Positions 44,001 to 51,469 of a stretch of DNA of 64,000 bases are shown piece after piece. Position 1 is the stretch's first letter; each line of letters begins with the position of its first letter. Position numbers and translations under genes: made by a program. Under the pieces are notes generated by a model. It saw only the letters and a list, made by a program, of their open reading frames with translations. It ran no database searches and was not told where the DNA came from. The stretch comes from Flavipsychrobacter sp. (GTDB lineage Bacteria > Bacteroidota > Bacteroidia > Chitinophagales > Chitinophagaceae), in the NCBI GenBank assembly GCA_041392855.1, contig JAWKLD010000001.1, forward strand, positions 1,908,001-1,972,000, read 5' to 3'.

Positions 44001-44601
44001 TATTGCCTATCTCGAATAACAGATCCTCAATACGTGCTAGATCTTGCTCGGTAGCATTCAGTTTTAATGCAGCTTCTTTCTTTCTGGTTTTATAGATAGA
44101 AATACCCGCTGCTTGCTCCAGCATCTTACGACGAGAGTTATCCTTGTCCTTGATAATGTCATCCACCATTCCCAATTCAATGATTGCGTAGGAGTCATTA
44201 CTAACACCTGTGTCAAGGAAAAGGTTATGGATATCTTTTAATCTACACGCTACATCATTCAGACGGTACTCGCTCTCTCCATTCTTATAGAATTTACGTG
44301 TAATGGTTACTGTTGTAAACTCTGTAGGCAATAAGTTACGTGTATTCTCAAAAGTAAGAGACACCTCCGCCATACCGGCAGCATTACGCGTACGAGAGCC
44401 ATTGAAGATCAGGTCATCCAAACTATCGGAACGTAAAGACTTTATCTTATGCTCACCTATCACCCAACGTATGGCATCCACAATATTTGACTTACCACAA
44501 CCATTAGGCCCTACTACACCAGTTATAGGATGGTCTAACGCAACATGGGTTTTGTCTGCAAAGGACTTGAACCCTTTTATATCTAACGATTTTAACCGCA
44601 A
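41053..44601 (-). CDS. smc: Chromosome partition protein SMC
   Basis: A 1182-residue SMC ATPase. The N-terminal head has the Walker A GPNGCGKSNI at about 32-41 with KGFKSFADKT before it. Two long coiled coils (about 170-500 and 675-1000) flank a hinge region near 500-660. The C-terminal head carries the signature LSGGEKTLTS near residue 1080 and the Walker B PAPFCILDEVDAPLDDANV near 1110. SMC compacts and segregates the chromosome with ScpA and ScpB, which are not encoded nearby. Its length is normal. A -7 element is 25 bases upstream and a terminator follows. Confidence 0.97.
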   Translation of the reverse strand: MRLKSLDIKGFKSFADKTHVALDHPITGVVGPNGCGKSNIVDAIRWVIGEHKIKSLRSDSLDDLIFNGSRTRNAAGMAEVSLTFENTRNLLPTEFTTVTITRKFYKNGESEYRLNDVACRLKDIHNLFLDTGVSNDSYAIIELGMVDDIIKDKDNSRRKMLEQAAGISIYKTRKKEAALKLNATEQDLARIEDLLFEIGNNLRTLESQAKKAERYFKIKEDYKEISVELAKASLEHFNDQYKELNEQQDNESDKKTALETQLNTDAAGLEEDKVKLIEKEQELNGLQKRFNELVNTIRQLESDKRLAAQKIDHLKEREQSLKEFLAGADEQLSKLKESIAFSEKQIEEETVTESKLKETLEVNRNAVDEKRVAFDNKKQALEALRATYQQKQRDQFDAEKKVAIADTSVMNLQRSLQQVQEEKEQRNSLIAQLQQEGADTAKQLEEKKGHLEELVDKHEAVKEKILQSQEFVENLRSQLVDENRKLDSKSNEHDLLKSLVESLEGYPDSIKFLSKHKEWNSDAPLLSDVFVVQNEYRSALENLLDSYLNYYVVNNIEEATQAVRLLDVNKKGKANFFISSQFETYQAASHNDPEGVIPALSVINIDDRYKPLAQHLLGHVYIAESDDDIANIGLQNGNVIVSKSGKQIRGKYTFGGGSVGLFEGNKIGRAKNLERLATEIEELTKSSASLKQQIADTHTMLTGFNQELNDKAIEETKREINRLENLSVNLQDKVKNYEHLNETGAERTNQLQDQLQETQEQIGDTREALEDINENLANLKEHIEEEESGFKAVEEEFNKATEAYNNQNIQYTRQHSKIESLKQELAFRSNQLDDLIRQIETNKEQLTQATAELDTTASTLTEGDDKLYGLMKQKETDESVLNEKDRVYYQFRNEISEREGLVNQKRREKEQVEALLASIKDKLGDMKLQLAGMKERLKVEFKVNLDEVLDEDRTTELTVDEITAEAERLKKRLDNMGEVNPTAIEAFTEMKVRHDFIVEQKDDLVSAKDSLMATIEEVENTANAKFKDTFDKVRENFVTVFKALFTEEDKCDLRLTDPENVADSGIEIYASPKGKKPSTLTQLSGGEKTLTSTAFLFAIYLIKPAPFCILDEVDAPLDDANVGKFTKMIRQFSDNSQFIIVTHNKQTMASVDVIYGVTMQEPGVSKLVPVDFRSLKNELQEN

Positions 44602-44625
44602 AGCAATTTTATTTTATGAGGAGAA

Positions 44626-44633
44626 CAAAAATA
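44626..44633 (-). promoter_or_regulatory. Promoter -7 element for smc
   Basis: On the minus strand this reads TATTTTTG, matching TAnnTTTG, 24 bases before the smc start. Confidence 0.5.
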
Positions 44634-44724
44634 TACATTTCAACCGTTAGAAAGGGAAATATATAATAAACTCTATATAAAATGTGGGTAAGTCGGGGAA
44701 TACATTATTACAGAGCGTAATACT

Positions 44725-45231
44725 TTACTCTATTGGCTTAGGGAAACCATTCAATTCTGCGTAATCTTCTCTGAGATCGTAGATATGTTTTAGCTTCTCC
44801 TGCTCTATTTCGTTGTATTGCAAAATGCCTAAATATGCATTTTCCATATCTTCTTTTGAGGTATTTTCATCAAAGCTTTCAAACACAACAAAATGACTAT
44901 CAATCATTTTTAACTCGAATTCTAAAAACTCCAGTTCCGCCTTTTGTAGCTCCTCAGAGCCAGCGATCGGTTTCATTGCTTTTAGCTTAGCTATTTTTTT
45001 ATTGACATAACCCACCAATTCTTCTCTAGCATTTTTCATATTAGAAAAATCTAATGTATTTACAGCTATCAACAACTCATCACCCCAAATTTTGCCCTGA
45101 CCAGCCAAAGAATCATTAATAGCAGCTATTTCTATACTCCTTTGCATAGCTTTTTCCTGCTTGTCAAAGTCGCAGGAAGCTACAATTATTGTCAATATGG
45201 CTACTAGTATGAGTGAAAAACGGCTGGGCAT
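44725..45231 (-). CDS. Hypothetical lipoprotein
   Basis: A 168-residue lipoprotein with a lipobox ending at Cys20 (ILTIIVASC). The mature part is almost entirely helical and charged, with Glu/Lys-rich segments likely to form a helical bundle (for example ELQKAELEFLEFELKMIDSHF). No family was recognised. It ends 123 bases before smc on the same strand and appears separate from it, because smc has its own -7 element. Confidence 0.7.
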   Translation of the reverse strand: MPSRFSLILVAILTIIVASCDFDKQEKAMQRSIEIAAINDSLAGQGKIWGDELLIAVNTLDFSNMKNAREELVGYVNKKIAKLKAMKPIAGSEELQKAELEFLEFELKMIDSHFVVFESFDENTSKEDMENAYLGILQYNEIEQEKLKHIYDLREDYAELNGFPKPIE

Positions 45232-45361
45232 GAGTTAATTTTATACCTAAAATATCATATATGTACTGTATATCGTAACAGTGAGCATAAAGTTACAACG
45301 ATTTTAACATCATCTATGTAGCAATAGGCTTTTCTAACTTTCAAACTGACCTATCATACCC

Positions 45362-45369
45362 TACCTTTG
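45362..45369 (+). promoter_or_regulatory. Promoter -7 element for the HscA-like gene
   Basis: TACCTTTG matches TAnnTTTG. TTTC at 45339-45342 lies at exactly 19 bases and could be a degenerate -33. An in-frame GTG at 45369 overlaps this element, so the ATG at 45390 is the start. Confidence 0.6.
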
Positions 45370-45389
45370 TGCTCAGAAACGATAATATT

Positions 45390-47249
45390 ATGGGTAAAGT
45401 AGCGATAAATATAGCTACCGGCAGTTTGCAGAAAGAAGAAACTATTGTTGGTATAGACTTGGGGACAACCAATAGCCTGATAGCTATTGTAAGAGAAGAT
45501 ACAAAGCAGCCTGTGGCGCTACGTGAAACTGATGGGCTGGCTCTGGTACCAAGTATCATACATTTTGATGAACACGATATGCCTACCGTTGGTAATATGG
45601 CGAAAGCAAACTTAATTACTCAACCAGAGCGTACTATCTATTCTGCCAAAAGACTAATGGGTAAGTCGTATAAAGATGTAAGTCACCACTCTGACTATTT
45701 CGCCTATAAGGTTTTGGATGATGATACCGACTCTTTGGTAAAAGTACAAATAGGAGATAAATTCTACTCTCCTATTGAGCTATCTTCATATATCCTTAAA
45801 GAGCTAAAAAATAGAGCAGAGCATATTTTAAAAACGCCTGTAAACAAGGCTGTTATCACGGTGCCTGCCTACTTTAACGATGCACAGCGACAAGCTACAA
45901 GAGATGCGGGCAAGCTGGCAGGACTAGACGTATTACGTATAGTAAATGAACCTACGGCAGCGAGCTTAGCTTATGGTATGGGTGTAAATCCTGATGAGGA
46001 GAAAACCATTGCTGTATATGACTTAGGTGGTGGTACTTTTGATATCTCCATACTGAAGATTACTAATGGTATTTTTGAAGTTCTTTCTACGCACGGCGAT
46101 ACTTACTTAGGCGGAGATGACTTAGATCGTGCACTAGTACAACACTGGTTAAAAGCGCTTGGGCTAAAGGAGGAAGAACTTAAAATGCACAAACAACTAG
46201 TGCAAGAGATAAGGGTGCAAGCAGAAAAAGCAAAAAAACACCTAAGTGCTAATGATACTTTTGAAGGTGAAATAGCTGGAGAAAAAGTCACCATCAATAA
46301 AGAAGATTTTAACCAACTCATACAACCACTTGTAGACAGAACTATAGATGCTTGTAAGAGCGCTATAAAGGACGCAGGTATTACCACAGGTGATATAGAC
46401 GCTATTGTTATGGTAGGCGGCTCTACAAGAGTACCATTAGTAAAAGAATCGGTAGCCAACTATTTTGGCCAACAAGTTTTTGATGAGTTGAACCCTGATG
46501 AAGTTGTAGCACTTGGCGCTGCTGTACAAGCAGACATACTTGCGGGTAATAATACAGAGATGTTATTGCTGGACGTTACGCCACTTAGCTTAGGCCTAGA
46601 AACTATGGGAGGCCTGATGGATGTGTTAATGCCTAGAAATTCCAAGATCCCTAACAAGGTTGGGCGACAATATACTACCCACAAAGACGGACAAGGCAGT
46701 ATGCGCATCTCTGTATATCAAGGGGAGCGTGACATGGTTAAAGACAATAGAAAACTTGCTGAATTTAACCTAACAGGAATACCTGGCATGCCAGCGGGGT
46801 TACCTAAAGTAGAAGTAACATTTATGATAGATGCTGATGGTATTCTTAAAGTAAGCGCTAAGGAACTTCGTAGTGGTGTGGAACAAAGCATTGATGTAAA
46901 ACCCCAATACGGATTGACTGATGAAGAGGTGGAAAAAATGCTAATGGACTCTCTTACTCATGCTAAAGAAGATGTAAAAACAAGAGCACTTGTAGAAGCT
47001 ACTACCGAAGCAGAACAAATGATAAGCACAACAGAAACTTTCTTAGAGAAGCATGCCAGCATTTTAAAAGAGGAAGAAGTAACACTTACAAAGCAACAAC
47101 TAGAAGTGTTAAAAACAGCCATCAACGCTCAAGACAAGGATAAAATACAGAAAGAGACAGAGCAGCTAAACGACGTGACCAGACCATTTGCAGAACGAGT
47201 AATGGATGTAGCTGTAAAAGATGCGATGCAAGGCAAGAAAATCTTATAA
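45390..47249 (+). CDS. hscA: HscA-like Hsp70 chaperone
   Basis: A 619-residue Hsp70 starting MGKVAINIATGSLQ. The extra N-terminal segment before VGIDLGTTNS and the ending PFAERVMDVAVKDAMQGKKIL are typical of HscA, the Fe-S cluster assembly chaperone, not DnaK; the acidic EEVD-like tail of DnaK is absent. The domain motifs YFNDAQRQATRDAG, YDLGGGTFDISIL and VGGSTRVPLVKESV are intact. It should release the scaffold protein during Fe-S cluster transfer with HscB. No iscU, iscS or hscB lies beside it, which is unlike Proteobacteria. It is a good candidate but HscA-like is the safest description. Confidence 0.88.
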   Translation: MGKVAINIATGSLQKEETIVGIDLGTTNSLIAIVREDTKQPVALRETDGLALVPSIIHFDEHDMPTVGNMAKANLITQPERTIYSAKRLMGKSYKDVSHHSDYFAYKVLDDDTDSLVKVQIGDKFYSPIELSSYILKELKNRAEHILKTPVNKAVITVPAYFNDAQRQATRDAGKLAGLDVLRIVNEPTAASLAYGMGVNPDEEKTIAVYDLGGGTFDISILKITNGIFEVLSTHGDTYLGGDDLDRALVQHWLKALGLKEEELKMHKQLVQEIRVQAEKAKKHLSANDTFEGEIAGEKVTINKEDFNQLIQPLVDRTIDACKSAIKDAGITTGDIDAIVMVGGSTRVPLVKESVANYFGQQVFDELNPDEVVALGAAVQADILAGNNTEMLLLDVTPLSLGLETMGGLMDVLMPRNSKIPNKVGRQYTTHKDGQGSMRISVYQGERDMVKDNRKLAEFNLTGIPGMPAGLPKVEVTFMIDADGILKVSAKELRSGVEQSIDVKPQYGLTDEEVEKMLMDSLTHAKEDVKTRALVEATTEAEQMISTTETFLEKHASILKEEEVTLTKQQLEVLKTAINAQDKDKIQKETEQLNDVTRPFAERVMDVAVKDAMQGKKIL

Positions 47250-47276
47250 ATACAAAGCGACATTACTTTTTATACA

Positions 47277-47299
47277 AAAGCCCCACGATGTGGGGCTTT
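47277..47299. terminator. Bidirectional terminator between hscA-like gene and lysC
   Basis: A perfect 10-bp stem, AAAGCCCCAC / GTGGGGCTTT, with a 3-base GAT loop and T-rich flanks on both strands. It serves two converging genes. Confidence 0.85.
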
Positions 47300-47301
47300 C
47301 T

Positions 47302-48567
47302 TTATTTCATTACTACTTGCACTGTTTCCTTTGTGCGTTGTTCTAGCAATATATGCCTTCCTTTGGTCAAGTCGGCTAGCATACCGTGTGTATAGTGCCT
47401 GATCGTTAACAGGCTCACATCTTCATTGTCAAATACTTCATAATTCTTGCTCAACAACTCTAACAGTTGAGCTAGTTTCCTTTCCTTATGGTCTATACAA
47501 GCGATGAAGCTAATTGCTTGGTTTTGCATCAGGTTTACTTTGATATTCAACTGGTGCAGGATGCCATATATTTCGCTCAATTTATCTTCAGTTATAAAAG
47601 AAAAATCCTTTGCTGTTACTTGCAGTAAAAGTTGCTTTTTCTTCAATACGATCAATGGTGGGTAGAACAAATTACTCACTTCACTACGTATCACACTACC
47701 TTTTAAACTCCTATCAAGGAAGCATTTTACATATAGAGGGATATTATTATTCTGTAATGGTTTAATTGTTTTAGGGTGTATTACCTGAGCACCATAATAA
47801 GCCATCTCTATGACCTCATGATAGCTGATCGCCTCTATCTTAACCGTATCTGAAAACTGCTTAGGATCTGCATTTTTCAACCCCTCCACATCCTTCCATA
47901 TTGTAACACTATTGGCATTTAGCATGGCTGCAAAAAGTGCAGCAGAATAGTCCGACCCTTCTCTACCTAAGGTAATAGATTCATTATCAGAAGTAGCGCC
48001 GATAAAACCTTGCGTGATCACGTTTCTGCCCTTTGCTATTAGAGGAGCTATTACATTTTCTGCTTGCTTCTTCGAATAGTCATAATCAACTCTGGCATCT
48101 CTATAAGTATCATCAGTACGGATAACATCTCGTACATCTACCCAATCAAAACCTTGTTCTTCTTGCTCTAGATACAATCCAAATATCCTTGTAGAAAGCA
48201 ACTCTCCTATACATACTATCTGATCGTAAGAGTAGTCAAATCTATTAGCATCTGCGTCATCTACTGCCCATTGCAATTCTGTAAAGAACACATCCATAGC
48301 TTTTTGAGCCTCCGTCAAATAATTACCTTCCAATATCTCTGCTGCATAATTCAAATGTTTTTGCTCCAGCTCTTTTACCAATGCCTGTGCTTCCTGTTTC
48401 TTACCCTTACATGCCTTGTTTACTATTTCCTCTAATGCATTGGTTGTTTTACCCAATGCTGATACAATCACCAAGATCGGCTTTTCCGCCTCTTGTATGA
48501 TAGGCAGTAATGCCTTCATTCTTTCCGGGTTGGCTATTGATGCCCCACCAAATTTGTAAACAAGCAT
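47302..48567 (-). CDS. lysC: Aspartate kinase (aspartokinase)
   Basis: A 421-residue monofunctional aspartate kinase. The N-terminal kinase domain has VYKFGGASIANPERM at 3-17, the substrate-binding TLGREGSDYSAALFAAML and the KDVEGLKNADP block near 225-240. Two ACT-like regulatory domains occupy about 305-421, starting LIVLKKKQLLLQVTAKDFSF. It catalyses the first step of lysine, threonine, methionine and diaminopimelate synthesis. There is no fused homoserine dehydrogenase. The leader upstream (48568-48741) has the architecture of a lysine-responsive attenuator, suggesting control by lysine supply as well as allosteric control. Confidence 0.94.
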   Translation of the reverse strand: MLVYKFGGASIANPERMKALLPIIQEAEKPILVIVSALGKTTNALEEIVNKACKGKKQEAQALVKELEQKHLNYAAEILEGNYLTEAQKAMDVFFTELQWAVDDADANRFDYSYDQIVCIGELLSTRIFGLYLEQEEQGFDWVDVRDVIRTDDTYRDARVDYDYSKKQAENVIAPLIAKGRNVITQGFIGATSDNESITLGREGSDYSAALFAAMLNANSVTIWKDVEGLKNADPKQFSDTVKIEAISYHEVIEMAYYGAQVIHPKTIKPLQNNNIPLYVKCFLDRSLKGSVIRSEVSNLFYPPLIVLKKKQLLLQVTAKDFSFITEDKLSEIYGILHQLNIKVNLMQNQAISFIACIDHKERKLAQLLELLSKNYEVFDNEDVSLLTIRHYTHGMLADLTKGRHILLEQRTKETVQVVMK

Positions 48568-48591
48568 GTTTATTTTTTTATTAGATACAAA

Positions 48592-48618
48592 AAAGGCTTA
48601 CCTAATTGGTAAGCCTTT
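48592..48618 (-). terminator. Attenuator terminator hairpin of the lysC leader
   Basis: A perfect 11-bp stem, AAAGGCTTACC / GGTAAGCCTTT on the minus strand, with an AATTA loop and a run of six T residues. It lies only 25 bases before the lysC start and 128 bases after the previous gene's stop. The 5' arm can pair with GGTAGGCCT at 48649-48657. Confidence 0.75.
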
Positions 48619-48648
48619 GATTAAATATGTTGTACTACATAACACACC

Positions 48649-48670
48649 AGGCCTACCTTGCGGCAAGAGG
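48649..48670 (-). promoter_or_regulatory. lysC leader: antiterminator and protector segments
   Basis: GGTAGGCCT (48657-48649, minus strand) can form nine base pairs, one of them G-U, with the terminator 5' arm AGGCTTACC (48616-48608). It overlaps the leader-peptide stop codon, so a ribosome finishing the peptide would cover it. Just upstream, CCTCTTG (48670-48664) can pair with CAAGGTAGG (48660-48652, two-base bulge), which could sequester it in untranslated RNA. Confidence 0.6.
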
Positions 48671-48703
48671 TTTTATTGTCTTATATAGCTTTTTTATCAT
48701 CAT
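48653..48703 (-). CDS. lysC leader peptide (attenuation, lysine-rich)
   Basis: A 16-codon reading frame, MMIKKLYKTIKPLAAR, ending in TAG. Lysine codons are at positions 4, 5, 8 and 11, a quarter of the peptide, with one threonine. It starts just 8 bases after the -7 element, so its mRNA would be nearly leaderless. Its stop codon overlaps an RNA segment complementary to the lysC leader terminator. This is the arrangement of amino-acid-biosynthesis leader peptides. Translation is inferred from position and base pairing, not from homology. Confidence 0.6.
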   Translation of the reverse strand: MMIKKLYKTIKPLAAR

Positions 48704-48710
48704 TTGTGGG

Positions 48711-48741
48711 CAAATCTATAATAATTCTCCAATACTCCAAA
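48711..48741 (-). promoter_or_regulatory. Full consensus promoter for the lysC leader
   Basis: On the minus strand TTTG (48741-48738), then exactly 19 bases, then TAGATTTG (48718-48711). Both elements and the spacing match the Bacteroides primary-sigma promoter, TTTG-N19-TAnnTTTG. The promoter sits directly after the ostA-like stop codon at 48746. Confidence 0.72.
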
Positions 48742-48745
48742 ATGG

Positions 48746-50458
48746 TTATTCAAATAACTCCGCCAAACTACGAGGTCTTAATTCAGGTAACCAGATGAAC
48801 CCCTTGAGTTTCATCTTAGTAAGGTCAACATCTTGTAGTGGTGTCATCTTTTGTTTTACTTCCTGCTCAAACACAATACTACTTATGGACTGCTCTTTCA
48901 TTCTCATCCTCATCCTCATTCTCGCGCTTGTGGCTTCATTAACACCTATATATGCACCACTTTCGTCTACGGAGTAGTAAATGGTTTCTACATTAGGTTT
49001 TACTAATATTTCCTTAAGCGCATTTTTCTCAAAATAACCCGTCAATGTTTTACCTTGAACCTGATCATAAAGTTTTGCCTTATCTGGGCCTGATTGAGAT
49101 ATAACAAACGCCTTACTAGGAATGTACATTTTACTCAACTCACTACTGTCCATATACAACAGAATGGTATCACCTGTTATCTGGCTTTTTCTAGACCATA
49201 ATACAGGCTCATACATTAAGCGCATTGCAGAGTCCTCATCCGAATAGCTCATACTATCACACTTACCCTGTAAGGAATCTGAGTAGATAAGCACATTATG
49301 ATAGCCTGTAAGGTATCTTTTACGAGACTTGTCTATAGACGTAGAGTCCAGTGTTTTTATTACTTCCTCTTTTTTCTTTTTCCCCCTACCTTTTTTTATA
49401 ATTGTCGTAACGGTATCTGTAGCTAAGGGAATAGGTGCCGAGAAAAAGGTATCTGCTCTTATAAAAAGGCTATCATCTCCGCTATTCTGTTTCAATACAG
49501 GCTTTATAGTGGCAAGTGTGGTTTTTCTTTTTTCATTCACATCTGCTCTACCGCAATAAAGTGTAATGTTTTGTGTAGTATCTATTGCGATCACATCACC
49601 TTGTGCTAAACCTATACCTTTCTTTTTATCATAATCTATATAGTCAGCTTCCAAATACTGTTCTTCACTTTGTGTAGAAGAGCGGCATGGGAAATTTGCT
49701 AACTCTAAAATAGTATTGTAAGTACCACAGGTTGTTCTTAATACTGACTTATCACTTGTAACTACTGAAGGTGCAAAAAAGCTTACTATCTTACTCTCTG
49801 TATTGTAACCCATTTCATCCGACACTACTTCATACTCTGGGTCATAGACCATAACATCTTCAATAAAACGTGCATCCTTTGTTCTTAAGTTATACTCACC
49901 ACTATTGCTGGATAATGTAGTCTGACCACTTTGCAGTGTACCGCCTTGCGCGTAGGTTCCTACCTTGGTCTTCATATTATAGGTCACTTCTTCCGACCAT
50001 AAGTTATCCTTACCATCTGTAAGACTTACATTTCCTTTCATGTAAGCCATCCTTGTGTTACCTGTATATTTCAAGTAATCACTAGCTGCTTCTGTGCCAT
50101 CGGGCTGTTTGATATACACATCACCAAAAGCTTCTACATTATTTGTTTCGATGTTTAAATAGGCACTATCACAATACATCAAATTCCCCTCTTGCTCCAG
50201 CTCTACATTACCTACCAGTTTGTTGAAGGCATTAGTATCTGTTTCTACATACTCTCCGTATTCTGCATGTACGATATTTATATCCACCTTTTTTGAGGTG
50301 TCTGATTTACTTTCTTGCGCAGAAAGGTCCATCACCAAAAAAATGGAGACAATTAGTAATAAATACTTCTTTATATGTACTGGTATTATCAACAGTAGTA
50401 GGCTATTTGATGCTGCTAAAGACCTAGTCTTTTCTCTTTTTGCCAAAGATGTTGACAT
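48746..50458 (-). CDS. OstA/LptA-domain protein (LPS transport-like)
   Basis: A 570-residue envelope protein of the OstA family. It has a signal-like N-terminus and a beta-jellyroll built of repeated strands, with motifs such as LVGNVELEQEGNLMYCDSAYLNIETNNVEAFGDVYI and LKYTGNTRMAYMKGNVSL. It probably belongs to the lipopolysaccharide transport bridge or an LptD-like N-terminal part. The ATG at 50458 overlaps the upstream MlaD-like gene by 35 bases; an in-frame TTG at 50392 gives a more usual signal peptide and no overlap. A run of Arg-Met repeats (RMRMRMRM) near residue 518 comes from a hexanucleotide repeat. Followed directly by the lysC promoter. Confidence 0.84.
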   Translation of the reverse strand: MSTSLAKREKTRSLAASNSLLLLIIPVHIKKYLLLIVSIFLVMDLSAQESKSDTSKKVDINIVHAEYGEYVETDTNAFNKLVGNVELEQEGNLMYCDSAYLNIETNNVEAFGDVYIKQPDGTEAASDYLKYTGNTRMAYMKGNVSLTDGKDNLWSEEVTYNMKTKVGTYAQGGTLQSGQTTLSSNSGEYNLRTKDARFIEDVMVYDPEYEVVSDEMGYNTESKIVSFFAPSVVTSDKSVLRTTCGTYNTILELANFPCRSSTQSEEQYLEADYIDYDKKKGIGLAQGDVIAIDTTQNITLYCGRADVNEKRKTTLATIKPVLKQNSGDDSLFIRADTFFSAPIPLATDTVTTIIKKGRGKKKKEEVIKTLDSTSIDKSRKRYLTGYHNVLIYSDSLQGKCDSMSYSDEDSAMRLMYEPVLWSRKSQITGDTILLYMDSSELSKMYIPSKAFVISQSGPDKAKLYDQVQGKTLTGYFEKNALKEILVKPNVETIYYSVDESGAYIGVNEATSARMRMRMRMKEQSISSIVFEQEVKQKMTPLQDVDLTKMKLKGFIWLPELRPRSLAELFE

Positions 50459-51371
50459 TAATATATCTAGAAGGATGTTCGTTCAAATCTGTCATTAAGA
50501 CATTCAGTGTCTCTAGTGTTTCGTTCAAGTTCTCGTATAGTTGCTTATCGTTTACCAATAATCCTAGCGAGCCTTCAGTACCATTCATCTTCGCAATAAC
50601 AGACTGTAACTCTTTTACTGTTTTCTGCAAGTCCTTTACTGTCTGCTCTATTGGTGCACCTGCCAGTTGCTTGGTAGTTTTTTCTGCATTCTGGATGATG
50701 TTGGTAATCTGTTTGTTATTCTCTGCTATATTACCTGTAATACTATTGGCGTTCTTGATTATAGAGGTAATATTCTCACTCTCATTATTCAACTTTTCAG
50801 CAAGCTGAGACAGGTTATGCATACCTACATCTAATGACTTTGTTGTACGAGACAGGTTATTTGCAGTCTCTTCGTTCAAGATACCGCTCAACCCTATCAA
50901 TACTGTGTCTAATGATGCAGCAACATGCCTTACTTCCACTATTAAAGGAGATAGCTCTAAAGACAAATTATCTATTAAACCTGCATCTACTACTGCTTTT
51001 AACTCTGATTCATCTTCCAGCAAAGCAGTACCCGTTCCTAAGTTTAATCTTATCACCTTGGGGTTTAGTAGATCTACAGATGCTAATTCCGCTGTAGTAC
51101 CTACAGGTACATCCACATCCTTACTTACAGCTATGGTTACCTTTATCCTTTCACCATTTCTATATTCAATATTAGAAACACGTCCTACTTTCAAGCCCTT
51201 TACCTGTACAGACGCAGACCGCTGCAACCCCTGTATTTGGTCGTAATAGATATAATATTCATTTTCACCGGATAGTATGTCAGCCCCTTTTAAGAAGTAA
51301 AATCCTAAAAAGAAGATCACTAAAGCGATAGATACCAATAAACCGACCTTAGCTTCTTTTGAAAGTTTCAT
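50424..51371 (-). CDS. MlaD/MCE family protein
   Basis: A 315-residue protein with one N-terminal membrane helix (about 7-27, VGLLVSIALVIFFLGFYFLKG). A single MCE domain follows (about 35-125, YYIYYDQIQGLQRSASVQVKGLKVGRVSNI). A long helical, coiled-coil-like C-terminal part is rich in Asn/Gln/Ile (SENITSIIKNANSITGNI). MCE proteins form hexameric tunnels for phospholipids between membranes. It is anchored in the inner membrane. It overlaps or abuts the OstA-like gene downstream, so the two are probably co-transcribed. Confidence 0.88.
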   Translation of the reverse strand: MKLSKEAKVGLLVSIALVIFFLGFYFLKGADILSGENEYYIYYDQIQGLQRSASVQVKGLKVGRVSNIEYRNGERIKVTIAVSKDVDVPVGTTAELASVDLLNPKVIRLNLGTGTALLEDESELKAVVDAGLIDNLSLELSPLIVEVRHVAASLDTVLIGLSGILNEETANNLSRTTKSLDVGMHNLSQLAEKLNNESENITSIIKNANSITGNIAENNKQITNIIQNAEKTTKQLAGAPIEQTVKDLQKTVKELQSVIAKMNGTEGSLGLLVNDKQLYENLNETLETLNVLMTDLNEHPSRYINVNIFGKKRKD

Positions 51372-51469
51372 AAAACAGCGTGCGTTTGCAGCAAAAGTAA
51401 TAAATGACTAGCAATCTTAGCCCTAAAACAGCCTATTTGTTAAGTTATAACAGAATAATAGGAATATCT

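Noticed and set aside
48592..48618. The hairpin as the ordinary terminator of the ostA-like gene
   Set aside because: It lies 128 bases after the stop and directly before lysC, and a full promoter lies between the ostA stop and the hairpin. It could still catch ostA transcripts, but that does not explain the leader ORF and antiterminator pairing.
48568..48745. Lysine riboswitch (L box) upstream of lysC
   Set aside because: The gap is about 136 bases from the predicted transcript start and lacks the five-helix core of the L box. The visible organisation is a short peptide plus competing stems.
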